A stretch of 64,000 nt of DNA from Opisthocomus hoazin (Eukaryota > Chordata > Aves > Opisthocomiformes > Opisthocomidae), in NCBI RefSeq assembly GCF_030867145.1, contig NC_134415.1, positions 70,461,300 through 70,525,299 on the forward strand, in the 5' to 3' direction. The position numbers were made by a program, and so were the translations under genes. The notes below the pieces were generated by a model. It ran no database searches and was not told where the DNA came from. It saw only the letters and a program-made list of their open reading frames with translations. Of the stretch, positions 51,086 to 62,794 are shown in pieces (the stretch's first letter is position 1; every line of letters starts with the position of its first letter).

Positions 51086-51587
51086 ATCATAGAATCATAG
51101 AACCATAGAACAGTTTGGGTTGGAAGGTCCCTTCCAACCCTCTCCCATGGGCGGGGACATCTTCCACTAGACCAGGTTGCTCAAAGCCCCACCCAGCCTG
51201 GCCTTGAACTCTTCCAGAGGGGACAGCCACAACTGCTCTTGGTAACCTATTCTAATGCCTCACCATCCTCACAGTAAAGAATTTCTTTCTTCTGTCAAAT
51301 CTGAATCTACCATCTCTCAGTTTAAATCCATTACCCCTTGTCCTGTCACTACATGCCCTTGTAAAATGTCCCTCTCCAGCTTTCTCATAGGCCCCCTTCA
51401 GGTACTGGAAGGCTGCTCTAAGGTGTCCCTGGAGCTTTCTCTTTTCCAGGCTGAACAACCCCAACTCTCTCAGCCTTTCTTCATAGGAGAGGTGTTACAG
51501 CCGTCAGACCTGTTTGTGGCCCTCCTCTGGACCTGTTCCAACAGTTCCATGTCTTCCCTGATCTAAGGGCTGCAGAGCTGGACGCAT
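51086..51587 (-). mobile_element. CR1 LINE fragment, older copy
   Basis: It begins with ATCATAGAATCATAGAACCATAG and TTTGGGTTGGAAGG, the reverse complement of a TATGATTCTATGAT-type CR1 3' end. It continues through the C-terminal ORF2 region (a 70-codon frame at 51464-51252 with [15 protein letters not shown]) to about 51587. Internal small deletions and stops show that it is older than the ATTCTGTG copies. Confidence 0.9.
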
Positions 51588-51853
51588 GCTTAAATAAGGC
51601 AGATGCTTAAAGAAAAATAAAACTAAGAGTCAGCAAGCCAATAAAGTTTTCAACACACTGTCCTAGGGAATATTATTTTGCATCTGAAACGTGCAAGTTA
51701 AAAATCAGTATCAAACTATAAGCCCTTAAATAGGTATAATAAAGATTTCTTTTCTTAAGAGTTACTGTTGCTATTGCAAGTCATGAAGGTAATAGACATG
51801 AAAGACCCCTGCAGAAATTTTTAGTAACATATTGAGGATGATATACTGTATAA

Positions 51854-51892
51854 TCTATCTATCTGTCTATCTGTCTATCTATCTGTCTATCT
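51854..51892 (+). repeat. (CTAT/CTGT)n tetranucleotide microsatellite
   Basis: About ten units alternating between CTAT and CTGT, the complement of GATA/GACA repeats. Confidence 0.92.
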
Positions 51893-53846
51893 CCTTTGAT
51901 TTTTATCTTTTGTCTTTCTCCATGTCTCTGCTCCTCAGCCACCTAAATAGGAAACCTGTTTAGATTCTACAAAATGCATTGGGGATCTGCTTTTCACACG
52001 TTACTTTCTTTTATTGAATCAGTATGTAAGAATAAAATCTATGTGAAACAAACTCTTGTAAGAGGTTGCAGGCAGCCTTCTGCCATGCAGCAGGCAGTCC
52101 CTTGGCCCACGCAATCCACGCTGCCTCCCCACGCCACTCCGTAAAGCACAGTAAAAAAGACACACTGCCAAAAAGAGAGTGGCAGGTCTGTGTGTTTATC
52201 CCTTGCTGGACACGGAGGAACCAAGGGTCTCTGAACACATGGCCACAATAGCCCACATCAAGGTGTTTCCAGAGCATAATTTTGGGGCATCAATGCAATA
52301 TGTGAGAAACACAAGCATTTGTGCTGACTGAATATTTTGCTTGGGACTGGCTTTTTGAATAATTGTTGCTAGCACTCTTGCCAATGTTGCTTCAGTGATT
52401 TAAAGTAACTGTTAGATCATCAAATCTGGCTTCCTGTAAAACAACAGGCCATCACACTTCATCCATCTATTCCTGTATGGAGTGCAATAATTCATTTCTG
52501 ACCCAAAAATGGTGTGTTTAGCTAATGCTTCTGGAAAGAGACTAAAGACATCTGTGATGGAGAATCTGTCATACCATGCAGTATGTTCTGGAATGCTGGG
52601 TTGATGTATGTATACACACATATACACACATGCACATACACAAAAACAGGTTATAGGTATATGTCTGATTTCTCACATTAATTAGTTTGGCTTCATTTTC
52701 CAGACACTGTGTGGAAAATTCTTGTAACATCATGTCTATACAGCTAGGGGTATTTCCAACTCTATATATTTCCTCATGAAATGTCATCATGCAGCCATGT
52801 CACCTTTTTTATTCATGATTGTATGTTTCAGGTCAGTTTGTTTGTTTCTTTATTCCTAGGATAGTGCCTTTCAGTCTGCTAGCCTGACTTGTATGTCTTC
52901 TTCCTTGATATGAAACTTTGCAGCTTTGTGTTGAAGCCATTTTCACTGAATAGTCCCAATTTACCAAGTGATCAAGATCATTACCGTTGACAGTCTTAGC
53001 CTGATCTTAGTTACTTCTTTAATCTTGTCTGAGACACCAGTTTTAGCATGAGTGATTTTATATTTACTTTTTGGTCCACACAAAAACAGTGATTCTTGCT
53101 AGACTCAAGCTCAGGTCTGCAGAAGCTCCCCAGATACATTTACTTTCAGTGATGATTCTTCACTAACAACCAGTTTTGAGATATGGGGTTACATATCTCT
53201 TTGTACTGGAGTCTCATTTTTAAAACAAGACTGTTGTGTGTTTCAAAGCTGATTGCATTACACAGCTGGACAAAGTTTTAAGTTCAGGTCATAGCATTAG
53301 AATATCCAAAATAATGAAAAGTTACATATGTGCACACAACTTCTATCAACTATACTCTTCAATGAGTGAAATCAGGGTTGTCTTAGGCTCAGCAGTTTCC
53401 ATAAACTGTGTGTCTTGACACTGTCCACACATACTACATTGCACATGATATTAGGGTAGATGACCTGTAATTATTTGAGCCTTCTTTTGTGTTCTGTTTG
53501 AATATTTCCAGATTTGGGATTATCTCAAGTATATGAATATTTATCAGAAACAATTACAGCAGGCCATTGATCTTTTTAGCTTATTTTTCAATGACTCCTG
53601 GATGAAAGCCATCAAAGACTCTGGCTGTATTTGCTTAGTCAGATTTCAAAAAAATCCTATTTAAAGCTTTTTAAGAAAAATACATTATTTTCTGGAACAT
53701 TTTGTGCATATGTTGTTTGCAAAATTGTGTGGGTTTTTTTAAGGGGAGTTGACTGTAGTTTAAAAAACGTCCTTATCATCAGCTTAGGTAAACTGAATTC
53801 ACTTACAGTAACATATTCCAAAGCAGTATCACTGAATCCAAATCCA

Positions 53847-53854
53847 TGACGTCA
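53847..53854. promoter_or_regulatory. Full palindromic CRE (TGACGTCA)
   Basis: A perfect consensus cAMP-response element in otherwise AT-rich, CpG-poor intergenic DNA. There is no adjacent promoter feature, so functional use is uncertain. Confidence 0.25.
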
Positions 53855-56706
53855 GAGAAATGTATTTGTGGGCAAGTGCTGCTTATGGCTGCAGCTGGTG
53901 GCAAGGATTGCCTCTACAAGAAACATGTGGTCTGAGGAAACTGAGGAAAAAAAACATGCTCCCATTTTTAATAGCTTTATCATGCAAATCAACGCACTTC
54001 ACTTACCATTTAATACAGATAGTGCAGTACCTACATTCAGCATTGTAGGTGAGACCAAGTAATCCTTTTGTTGCTCTACCATTGGAAGATGATAAAACCT
54101 CTAAAAACTTGCATTTGCATTAGTTATGAGCCTTGCACTCCTGGGAAGTCACGGGTCCAACTTGTAATTGAGGATCCTTTTAATAAATGCTGGATAGAGG
54201 AAATTTCAGCAATATTTCAGGAAATTTCAGGTATATTCCTACTTTCCCTAAGAAGTTATTCTGTTCTTAAGTTTCTTAGAAGAAGAATGTGAAATCAGAA
54301 TTTAACCGTGGCTTCCCTTGTCTTCCTCCCTGTTGACGCAGTTATTTACTCAGTATGTGTGAATAATTGCTAGCGACCAAGCTGCTCTGTGAATTTGATC
54401 TTTATTTGCCTGCAGTACAGGTGGGTTTCCTCCAGTGTGTTTCTTGGCTAAACTCACCAATGTGCTGACGTTATCAGAGCTTGTGAACCAGACACAGAAG
54501 CCATTCCCCCTGCCACTGCTTCTTGCTCTGCTTGCTCTCAGGAGTGACATGATCACTTTTGATGGCCGGCCAGCTGACTCTAACTCCACCTTAAAAATCC
54601 CATTAGAATTTTGATTTTTTGTTTTTCCTAAGAGAGACACTGACAGAGACAGGAATGAGGAACTCCAGAAACGATGAAATAATTTATTTTCCACCCAAAC
54701 AGGCTGCATGTGGTACATTTTTCCAACAGTGAAGAGGGTTCTGTCAGATTTACTGCCTGGGTGCACAGTTTGCATTTAATTTTCCCTCCTCACCATCACA
54801 TAGGTTTATTGCCATGTTCATATGGAATAACCAGCAGAACTGGAGATCCAGACCCCTAGTGTGCCTTCTACCACTAAGGCCATTCCTTCTGTGCAAAGGG
54901 GACTTAAAGCATCCTTAATCCCTGTGCAGTGGCAACACACATAACCACAAGTATTTCTTGAATGATAAAGAGGAAGCAGATCCGGACTGGAAGATGGAGA
55001 AGCCAAAAATCCAATATGATCCATTTGTTCTGGTTAGTGAGATACTTCTTTGGTTAGATAAGTCAATGTTTTACTAGATAGACACCCTAAAGCTAGTCTG
55101 GTTTGCGTCAGAAGTTGGTTTGTCTCCTGGATACTTCAGCATGATGGGTTGGTAACAGAAAGTGCTCCTTGGTGAGCCAGGAGATGGCTTTCAAAGTAGA
55201 GGTTCAACCACTGTTCAGAAGGAGGCAAGACTCATTTTGCTGATCTTCTAATTGTAGAAATTGAGCTAAAATCCTCATCTGGCATGTTAATTTTTTTTAT
55301 TTTAAGGGCACATCAGAGACCCTCTCTACAAGCTTAGAAAGCTATGCCCCATCAAACTTGATTTTCCATACTGTAACTGAGAGCAAAGTCTGTTTTCTGG
55401 AACGTTCCTGCAAGAAGAGATATTTATTCATTGAAAATGAACCTTCCAGGACCACAAGAACAGCTGGAGTTCATTGATTTTTTAACTTATGACAAACACC
55501 CCTCATTATGTTTTGCAGTATGAACTCAGCATTCGTTACATCCTGAGGAGAGGAAACATTACGTCTGCCTTCCTGATCGGGCTGCAACAGTTTATTCATT
55601 TCCCAGGAATGCTATTTCAGAGCCTCTCTTCTTTCTCTTCTTATACTCTAACTGCTCAGACAAAAGTTTGGGAACATACAAGATCATTTTAAGGCAATTC
55701 GCACTCCATATTTCATTACGCTGTCTCATTGAACTGCTCAGCTATCTAAGAGCATCCAAATGGCGACATCACGCAAGTCTTCATTATGTCAATCCACACG
55801 CGTAACGATGCTCACATATGTATACATACATTTCCAGCAGTTACGACTCTTAGGCTATAAAGCTGATGCGCTAACCTGAAGCAGCAGGTTGGTTTGGCCT
55901 CTGCTTCTTTTCTGTAAAAACCCATCAGCACATCATCATACGGATGCGCTCTGGAGCACGGTGTTAGCACAGCGTACAGCTCTGCTTGCTAAGCAAGCGC
56001 TGCTGCCTTGAAATGAACATGAAGCATGTGGCTGGGATTTTCATTTTCCACTGAGGTGCTTAGAGACTGGCAGAGTGAGGAGGCAAAAAAGCTTTTTAAA
56101 AGGAGAATCGTACCCAGTGAGCCTCCAGGCACTTTGACTGGCCATGCTGCCACGGAGTGCTTCTGTCAACCTCATTGGACCTGGTTTCAGAGACATATTA
56201 TTAGAAACAGAGTAAGCACTGTCAGCTGGAAAGCTGGGCAATCTGTTAAACTGAGCCCTGATACTCTTTTGTTGAACAGATTAATTAAATTCTTCAGCAA
56301 AAGCAATTAGCCTAAGAGCCAAACTATGCCTGCTTTTGAAAGGGATTGATTTTGCATGGGCCAGACAAACTTTTACACCAATGTGATACAAAACTTCAGT
56401 TTTCCCAATCAGGATACAAAACCAGAGTTATCTGAAGAGTTTTACTGAGCTTTCCTTGAGTATTAGAGATTTATTTGGCTCCATCCTTTCTCCTCTTTCC
56501 CTCCCTGCCTCACCCCACAAAGGGTATATGGCGCAATCTCAGTTGTAATTGGACTGAACAAACAAAATGTTTTAAAGAAATGCTGCCCTGTAAATAATAC
56601 GATTCTTCCCCCTTGTGGCATTTCTCACAAAATCCACAATTTGTGATGTTTACAGTAAATACTTTGCAAACCTGACAGACACAAACCCTTGTGTTTCATT
56701 TGTAGC

Positions 56707-57682
56707 TACAGAATCACAGAATCACAGAATCACAGAATCACAGAATCACAGAATGGTAGGGGTTGGAAGGGACCTCTGTGGGTCATCTAGTCCAACCCTC
56801 CTGCCGAAGCAGGGTCACCTACAGTAGGCTGCACAGGACCTTGTCCAGGCGGGTCTTGAATATCTCCAGAGAAGGAGACTCCACAACCTCCCTGGGCAGC
56901 CTGTTCCAGTGCTCCGTCACCCTCAGAGGGAAGAAGTTCTTCCTCGTGTTCAGACGGAACTTCCTGTGCCTCAGTTTATGCCCATTGCCCCTTGTCCTGT
57001 CACTGGGCACTACTGAAAAGAGCTTGGCCCCATCCTCCTGACACCCACCCTTCAGATATTTGTAAGTATATATTAGGTCCCCTCGCAGCCTTCTCTTCTT
57101 CAGGCTGAACAAGCCCGGCTCCCTCAGCCTCTCCTCGTAGGAGAGATGTTCCAGTCCCCTCACCATCCTTGTAGCCCTCCACTGGACTCTCTCCAGTAGC
57201 TCTTCATCTTTCTTGAAGTGAGGAGCCCAGAACTGGACAGAGTACTCTAGATGAGGCCTCACCAGGGCAGTGTAGAGGGGAAGGAGAACCTCCCTCGACC
57301 TACTGCCCACACTCCTCTTAATGCACCCCAGGATCCCATTGGCTTTCTTGGCAGCCAGGGCACACTGCTGGCTCATGGTTAACCTGTCGTCCACCAGGAC
57401 ACCCAGGTCCCTCTCCGCAGAGCTGCTCTCCAGCAGGTCCACCCCAAGCCTGTACTGATGCATGGGGTTGTTCCTCCCCAGGTGCAGGACCCTGCATTTG
57501 CCTTTGTTGAATTTCATCAGGTTCCTCTCTGCCCAACTTTCCAGCCTGTCCAGGTCACACTGAATGGCAGCACAGCCTGCCGGTGTGTCTACCACACCTC
57601 CCAGTTTGGTGTCATCAGCAAACTTGCTGAGGGTACATTCTAACTCTTCATCCAGGTCGTTGATGAAGAAGTTAAACAAGGC
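56707..57682 (-). mobile_element. CR1 LINE, 5'-truncated, young copy
   Basis: The left end has about five ATTCTGTG units in reverse complement. The - strand frame of 286 codons (57679-56819) is open to the normal stop, includes the FADD catalytic motif near its residue 20, and lacks everything upstream of motif B. Similarity to the 33.7-kb copy stops after GTTAAACAAGGC at about 57682. The sequence differs from the copies at 23.2 and 33.7 kb at only a few positions per 60 bases. Confidence 0.94.
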
Positions 57683-59440
57683 AGGGAGGGGCAGGAGGAG
57701 AGCAGAGGTTCGAAGCAGTGTTTGGAGATGACTTCTCTCACTTCTGACACGAGTTCAGGCTACAGCAGTGCCACACCTCAAGGTACAATGGTGACATCGG
57801 CTTCAGCTGCCCTGCGGTGTGTGGTCTGGCAGCCAAGGGACTGTTCTCTTCTCAGGGGTCTCACGTTCTTCCAGTGACACCGTTCAACTCCACGCTGCCC
57901 TGGCGATCACAGGAGTCAGCAACGGCAGCGCGTGTCCCTGCAGCGGAGAGGCACTCCTCAGCAGCATCCGATTAACACCCTGCTGCTCTATAAAGAGGAC
58001 CCACCACTATTCAGTTGAATAGATGCTCTGGAGCTCTCCGAGGACTTCTGGCCTGAGACACGCCATCAATGCAGTGAAGATATGGCTCCTCATGGGAGAT
58101 CGCTCATTCCTTTGACTCGGAGCAGCAATGGCAGAGGAGGATATATTTTTCATGTGCCACTGCAGAGCACAGAGAAAGTTTCAGAGGAACTGTAGGTGAA
58201 TTTCAGGATGTAATACCATGCCATTAATTTTATGAAGTTATCAAAATAGAACTTGGGGGAAGGCTTTGCTTGCCACTGCTCTTCCTGTAGCGACTCGGAG
58301 CAATAAATCTGTATAGCAAATAACTCTGCTTCTCCACGTTTATCCTTATTGTCTAATGCCAGATCCCTGCATCAATATACACTTGAGCTTTTTTGAGTTG
58401 GTGATGAAAAAGGAACCAGACTTCCTGGAGAGGGGAGGGAACGCTTTCGAGTCACGTCGCAGAAATTCCTGTTTGAAGCTCTGGTTCTCGCTTCAGCCCC
58501 AGCACGGCTCCGAGCCCTGTGAGCAGCATTCAGCCTCTCTTGGCGGCTTTCTTGTATCAGTGTGTAGCTGCCAGAGTAACTACCAGGGGTTACAAACGAG
58601 GCACAGCAGTAATTTAACACCAGAAAAGCACTCCTCCCATGAAAGTCTTTACAACACCTTCAACTAAGGCAGAGCTGTGCTTCACTGAATAGCATCTGCA
58701 CATTTAACTTCTTTCAATCCATAATGCAGGCAAGGTAAGGGACACATATTTCCACTACAATTTTTCCTGCTTGGAAAATCAGAGCCTAAGTCTGCTTTTG
58801 ACATGAAAAATAAAACCCCATGTACACTTCTCAGTCTGTTTCAACTGCCTGGCCCAGAGAGTCCCTCTAAATTCCCTCTGCTGCAGCAAACCAGCACTTT
58901 TATTTTTCATTCTGAGTCTTGAAATAGTAGCAAACTCCTATTTAATTCCCCTGGCAACTGTATGTAAGAGAATAGAGTATTCCCCGGCATAGATATGCAC
59001 AGCAATAACTGAACTTCGTTATGAGCAAATTCAAAATATCATCAGTCTTTGGCACTGCAGGATATTTTTTCCCCAATCCTCCCACAAAGCCCTGCCCACA
59101 GTCAACTGTTTTTACACTCTCCCATTTGTTCCCACACAGGTTCCCGACTGATTACCGCGCTGGTCTGATCCATCGGTCTGCTGCAGCTGTTTTACGGCAC
59201 CGCAGGTACAGAGCGGCCGCAATCCTGAAGTGTGCTTTGTAGCTGCTGTGTGTTAGTGCAAGTCTCAGGTCATTAACCAAACACAGCTGTAGACACAGAG
59301 GGACTGGGATGTGGTCCTAACAGGGCAGCTTGGAAAATCACAGCTTAAAATGAGATATATGTGTTCTGCACAAAACGTTAGAAAATTGGCTCTTTGGTCA
59401 CCTGCTCTGGTCGAATCAATTAGGCACCATAAGGAGCTGG
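57683..59440. other. Intergenic DNA, no gene recognised
   Basis: Moderately GC-rich just after the CR1 copy and AT-rich later. It has no recognisable transposon or exon. AATAAA occurs near 58300 without any upstream coding frame. Confidence 0.5.
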
Positions 59441-59445
59441 ATCGC

Positions 59446-60121
59446 TGTTGTAGTTTAACCTGGTAACTGGCAACTGTGCACCAGACAGCCGCTTGCTCAC
59501 CCCTCCCCTTCCCCCTAGTGGGATAGGGAGGAGAAACGGACAAAAGGGGAAGCTCATGGGTTGAGATAAAGACAGTTTAATAAGGCAACAAAGGAAATAC
59601 TATTAATAATACTAAAAATAGTAATGATAATAACAATGATAATAATGAATACGCAAAATAAACTATATACAGTACAGTTTTTCTTACTAGCCGATGACCT
59701 ATCCACAGCCAGTCCCCAAGCAGAGATCATGGAACCCCCCAGATTTTCATAAATTTCATGACATTCACAAAAAAAAGGACAAACTCCTGGAAAAGTCTGA
59801 ACTCCTGGACAAGAGAGGATTCGAACTTACGGAAAAGAGAAAAGATTATAGCCTCCTTCAGCCAACCCGCACTTATAACCTGAGCATGCCATCTATGGTA
59901 TGGAACATTTCCATTGGCCAGTTTGGCTGTCTGTCTGGCTGTGCTCCCTCCCAGCTCCTGCACGCCTGCTCCTTAGCTGAGTATGAGAAACCGGAAAAAA
60001 GCCCCTGCTTTCTTAGCAACAACTGCAAACATCAGTGTTATCGACGCTCTTCTCGTACTAAATCCAAAACACAGCGGCTACTGGGAAGAAAATTAACTCT
60101 ATCCCAGCCGAAACCAGGACA
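59446..60121 (-). mobile_element. Solo LTR of an avian endogenous retrovirus
   Basis: A 676-bp element. On the - strand it starts TGTCCTGGTTTCGGCTGGG and ends with ACTACAACA, giving TG...CA termini. It contains the GAGATAAAGACAGTTTAATAA segment and an AATAATAATAAT-type stretch that I recognise from abundant neoavian LTRs. The flanks carry a 5-bp target duplication with one change, ATCGC (59441-59445) and ATCAC (60122-60126). The difference is a CpG-to-CpA transition, as expected from cytosine deamination. No internal viral genes or second LTR are present, so it arose by LTR-LTR recombination. The 5-bp duplication suits ERVL-like integration (inference). Confidence 0.9.
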
Positions 60122-60126
60122 ATCAC

Positions 60127-62320
60127 TAAGGAAAGAGCCAAGGCTGGGCTGGAGGCAGTTGGGTCTAGGCTGGTGGAACCAGCTGTTCAAATCATGCTCA
60201 TTTTGCCAATCACTAATAGAAGCCACCTTTGGCAGGGTTATACAGCACCAGTTTCCCTGTGCTATCGATCAGAGCTGGTCACCTCTTCTCTACAGCACCT
60301 CGGAAGAGCAGCTGGTGGCCAGCAGGCAGATGATTCCTTCCCAGAGCAGGACTGGGAAACAGTCTCCGGTAAGACAGCTGCAAACACATTTCACGGAGCA
60401 CATGTTGGATTACAGCACAGCCAGACGGGCACATATCTGCCTCTGTCTGCTGAGTGTGTTGGGGCCGTTTGATACCCACGGTGATGTAAGTTCTGCTGCC
60501 TGCCTGCGAGGGCAGCCGTGGAGGCAGGCCAGCCGGAGGGCGTGATGCTGGATTATCGGATTACAGAGACACAGCTGGCAGTTCCCGCTCTGGAGGCCGC
60601 AGCTGTGGATCAGCTTTGTAGGGCAGTCACTTTTTGTAGTTTGGGACACCACTGACTGAAGTTTAGGCTATATCATCATAAATTCCCTGCCTACACTGAT
60701 ATTTTTTAATGCTTGTTTTTATCCCCAGGGAGCATTTGGCCTTCTGTAACACAGTGTACTCAAGATGGCACTTGGCACTGGACACCAATTCGTAAACTCT
60801 GAGGCCAGGACAGACTGGGAACCACCTCATCTGACCGCCTGAACAAAACAGAGCATTGCGTTTCACCCATCTATTCCTACATTAAGCACAGCTGTTCGGG
60901 AATTTGAATTTGGAAGACCTTTGATTCAAATGCACACCAAGAGCTAAAACACCAACTAGTTCTTTTGGCGTTTGTTCCCATGCTTGACCCCCCCACTCCA
61001 CCCCTGTGCTTAAAAAATGGGTGTCTATTTCCTCACTTGAAAACACAAAAGATCTCTCACCTGGTATTAACTGGTTCACATAATGACTTTTTCCCTGCTG
61101 GTACGAAGGGCCATGTAGAAGCTGGTAGCTCCTCCTGGTGCGGGCATGAAGAGGCCAGCAGCGAGCCGAAGCGTGCGTGATGCACAAGCCCCAGCACCGC
61201 TGTGGGGAGCCTGCCCCGGCGCAGACGAGAGCGGCAGGTGTGGGCTGCCCTCACCGGCACCCAAGGGCCTGCCTGTCAGTGTAATTGGCATCTCCACTGC
61301 GGAAAGTATGGCCAGCCCTCACAGCTTGGTGAAGACAGCGCTAAATGAGCTGCTGAGGTGTTTTCCTGTCAAGAAGCCACAAGTCCTGAAGTCTCCACTC
61401 TGAGGTAAGCCTTGGGTAGAGGCTTCATGTTGCTTCCATCTTGAAGTCAAGCCTGTCTTGTGAATACCAGGCCAAACTAAAACGCATATTGATTGATGAG
61501 TTGCCTTCCCTGGAGTTGTCTCATTAGCATCATCAAAGCCCCTTCTATGATATCCTATGTTCCTTCGTCCTACTGTAAACATTGGGGTTCCCCGACTGTA
61601 TAACCCTATGGAGAATTTAAATTTGCTTATTATTACAGGAAAACTGTATTTCCATTTTGTTTTGTTACTTCTGGAGTGCATATCACTTGTATTAATGATT
61701 AATAACATTGCTTCATCTGGAAGAAATGCTGAGACAGCAAGCAGCTCCTCCTTATTTTAAAGCAAACCTGGTGATTGTCCCAGACCCAGGTCCCAGGTTG
61801 TCCCAGGTAGCAGCAGGAGCACCAGAGCTTGCAGCCTCTGCATCTGGCCTCCCGGAGCTGCGGGCAGCAGAGCTGCAAACTCTCCCCCAGCCTGCCGGCG
61901 ACTCATGCTGGGAAAGGAAGGCGCAATTCCACCTCTGTGCTGGGGCAAATGTAGGCTGAGTCTGAGACCAGACTGCATGGTGCATGTTGCTGTGAATCAC
62001 ATTGCTTCTATGACTTCCAAGTCCCTGGGACTAAATGGAGCCCCTCACCGCATTTTCCTCTAGAAATTCAGTGCAGCAGCTGAACCTGAGGCTGAAGGAT
62101 GTGCTTGGACAATAATTCTGTGTCTGCTCTCAGCATCCACCCTTAACTCAAAACAGAGGTCTCAGACTAGGGTGGTCCTGCTGCTAAAACTATCGTTCTT
62201 GGTTTACGCTGAGGCAAGGCTATGTAGAGTAGGTAGCTCAAGATTATCAAAATATGCCATTATTTCAAAGAGCATGGTGAGGTCAAACTGGACCATTATC
62301 ATTTGTATACACACCCCCCC
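60127..62320. other. Intergenic DNA, no gene recognised
   Basis: No further transposon was recognised. A locally CpG-containing stretch (61140-61270) and several open frames under 100 codons are present without support for coding. Confidence 0.5.
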
Positions 62321-62333
62321 CTCTATCTATCTA

Positions 62334-62392
<59 letters not shown>

Positions 62393-62413
62393 GTCTATCC
62401 ATCTCTCTGTCTA
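62321..62413 (+). repeat. (CTAT)n/(CTGT)n tetranucleotide microsatellite
   Basis: Three CTAT units, about five CTGT units, then about nine CTAT units and an imperfect tail, preceded by a run of eight C. It is the complement of GATA/GACA repeats and creates a spurious Ser/Leu/Ile/Tyr-rich open frame. Confidence 0.96.
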
Positions 62414-62770
62414 TAACACAGGTTGCTTCCTGGTTTCTTCTCCAGCTGGGTCACCATGAAGTGTCACATGCTAGAGAAATTCATCTTGGTTTTCTCACCC
62501 AAGCCTCAGTAAATGGATTATGACCTGTGTCATACGGCCACCCCAGACAGGATGACACCTGGGCGTTGATACGCAACACAGACAGTGTTTACTGATCAGC
62601 GCAAGCCCTGCAGCTGCAAAGCTCAAAAAGCACGGCCACTGAAAGGGATCCTTCTGCTTCATGTCAAAAGCGCTGACCCGCCAATACAGTCTTTGCAAAT
62701 AGATGAGATTGTCTGCTGTCTTAGTGAGGCCAAGTAAGCTCTCTGTGTACAACACCTCAAGCATCTTCTT

Positions 62771-62794
62771 CCCCCCCCCCCCTTTTTTTTTTTT
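62771..62794 (+). repeat. C12-T12 homopolymer junction
   Basis: Twelve C followed directly by twelve T. Lengths in raw assemblies of such runs are error-prone. Confidence 0.9.

Larger units (their letters stand above)
51588..56706. other. Intergenic DNA, no gene recognised
   Basis: AT-rich unique-looking sequence with one tetranucleotide microsatellite (51854-51892), a CA/TA-rich patch near 52608-52640 and a full CRE at 53847. No exon was recognised. Confidence 0.55.

Noticed and set aside
59694..60545. A 283-codon + strand open frame that looks like a gene
   Set aside because: About half of it is the antisense strand of a recognisable solo LTR and the rest has no motif. There is no sign of selection or splice structure.
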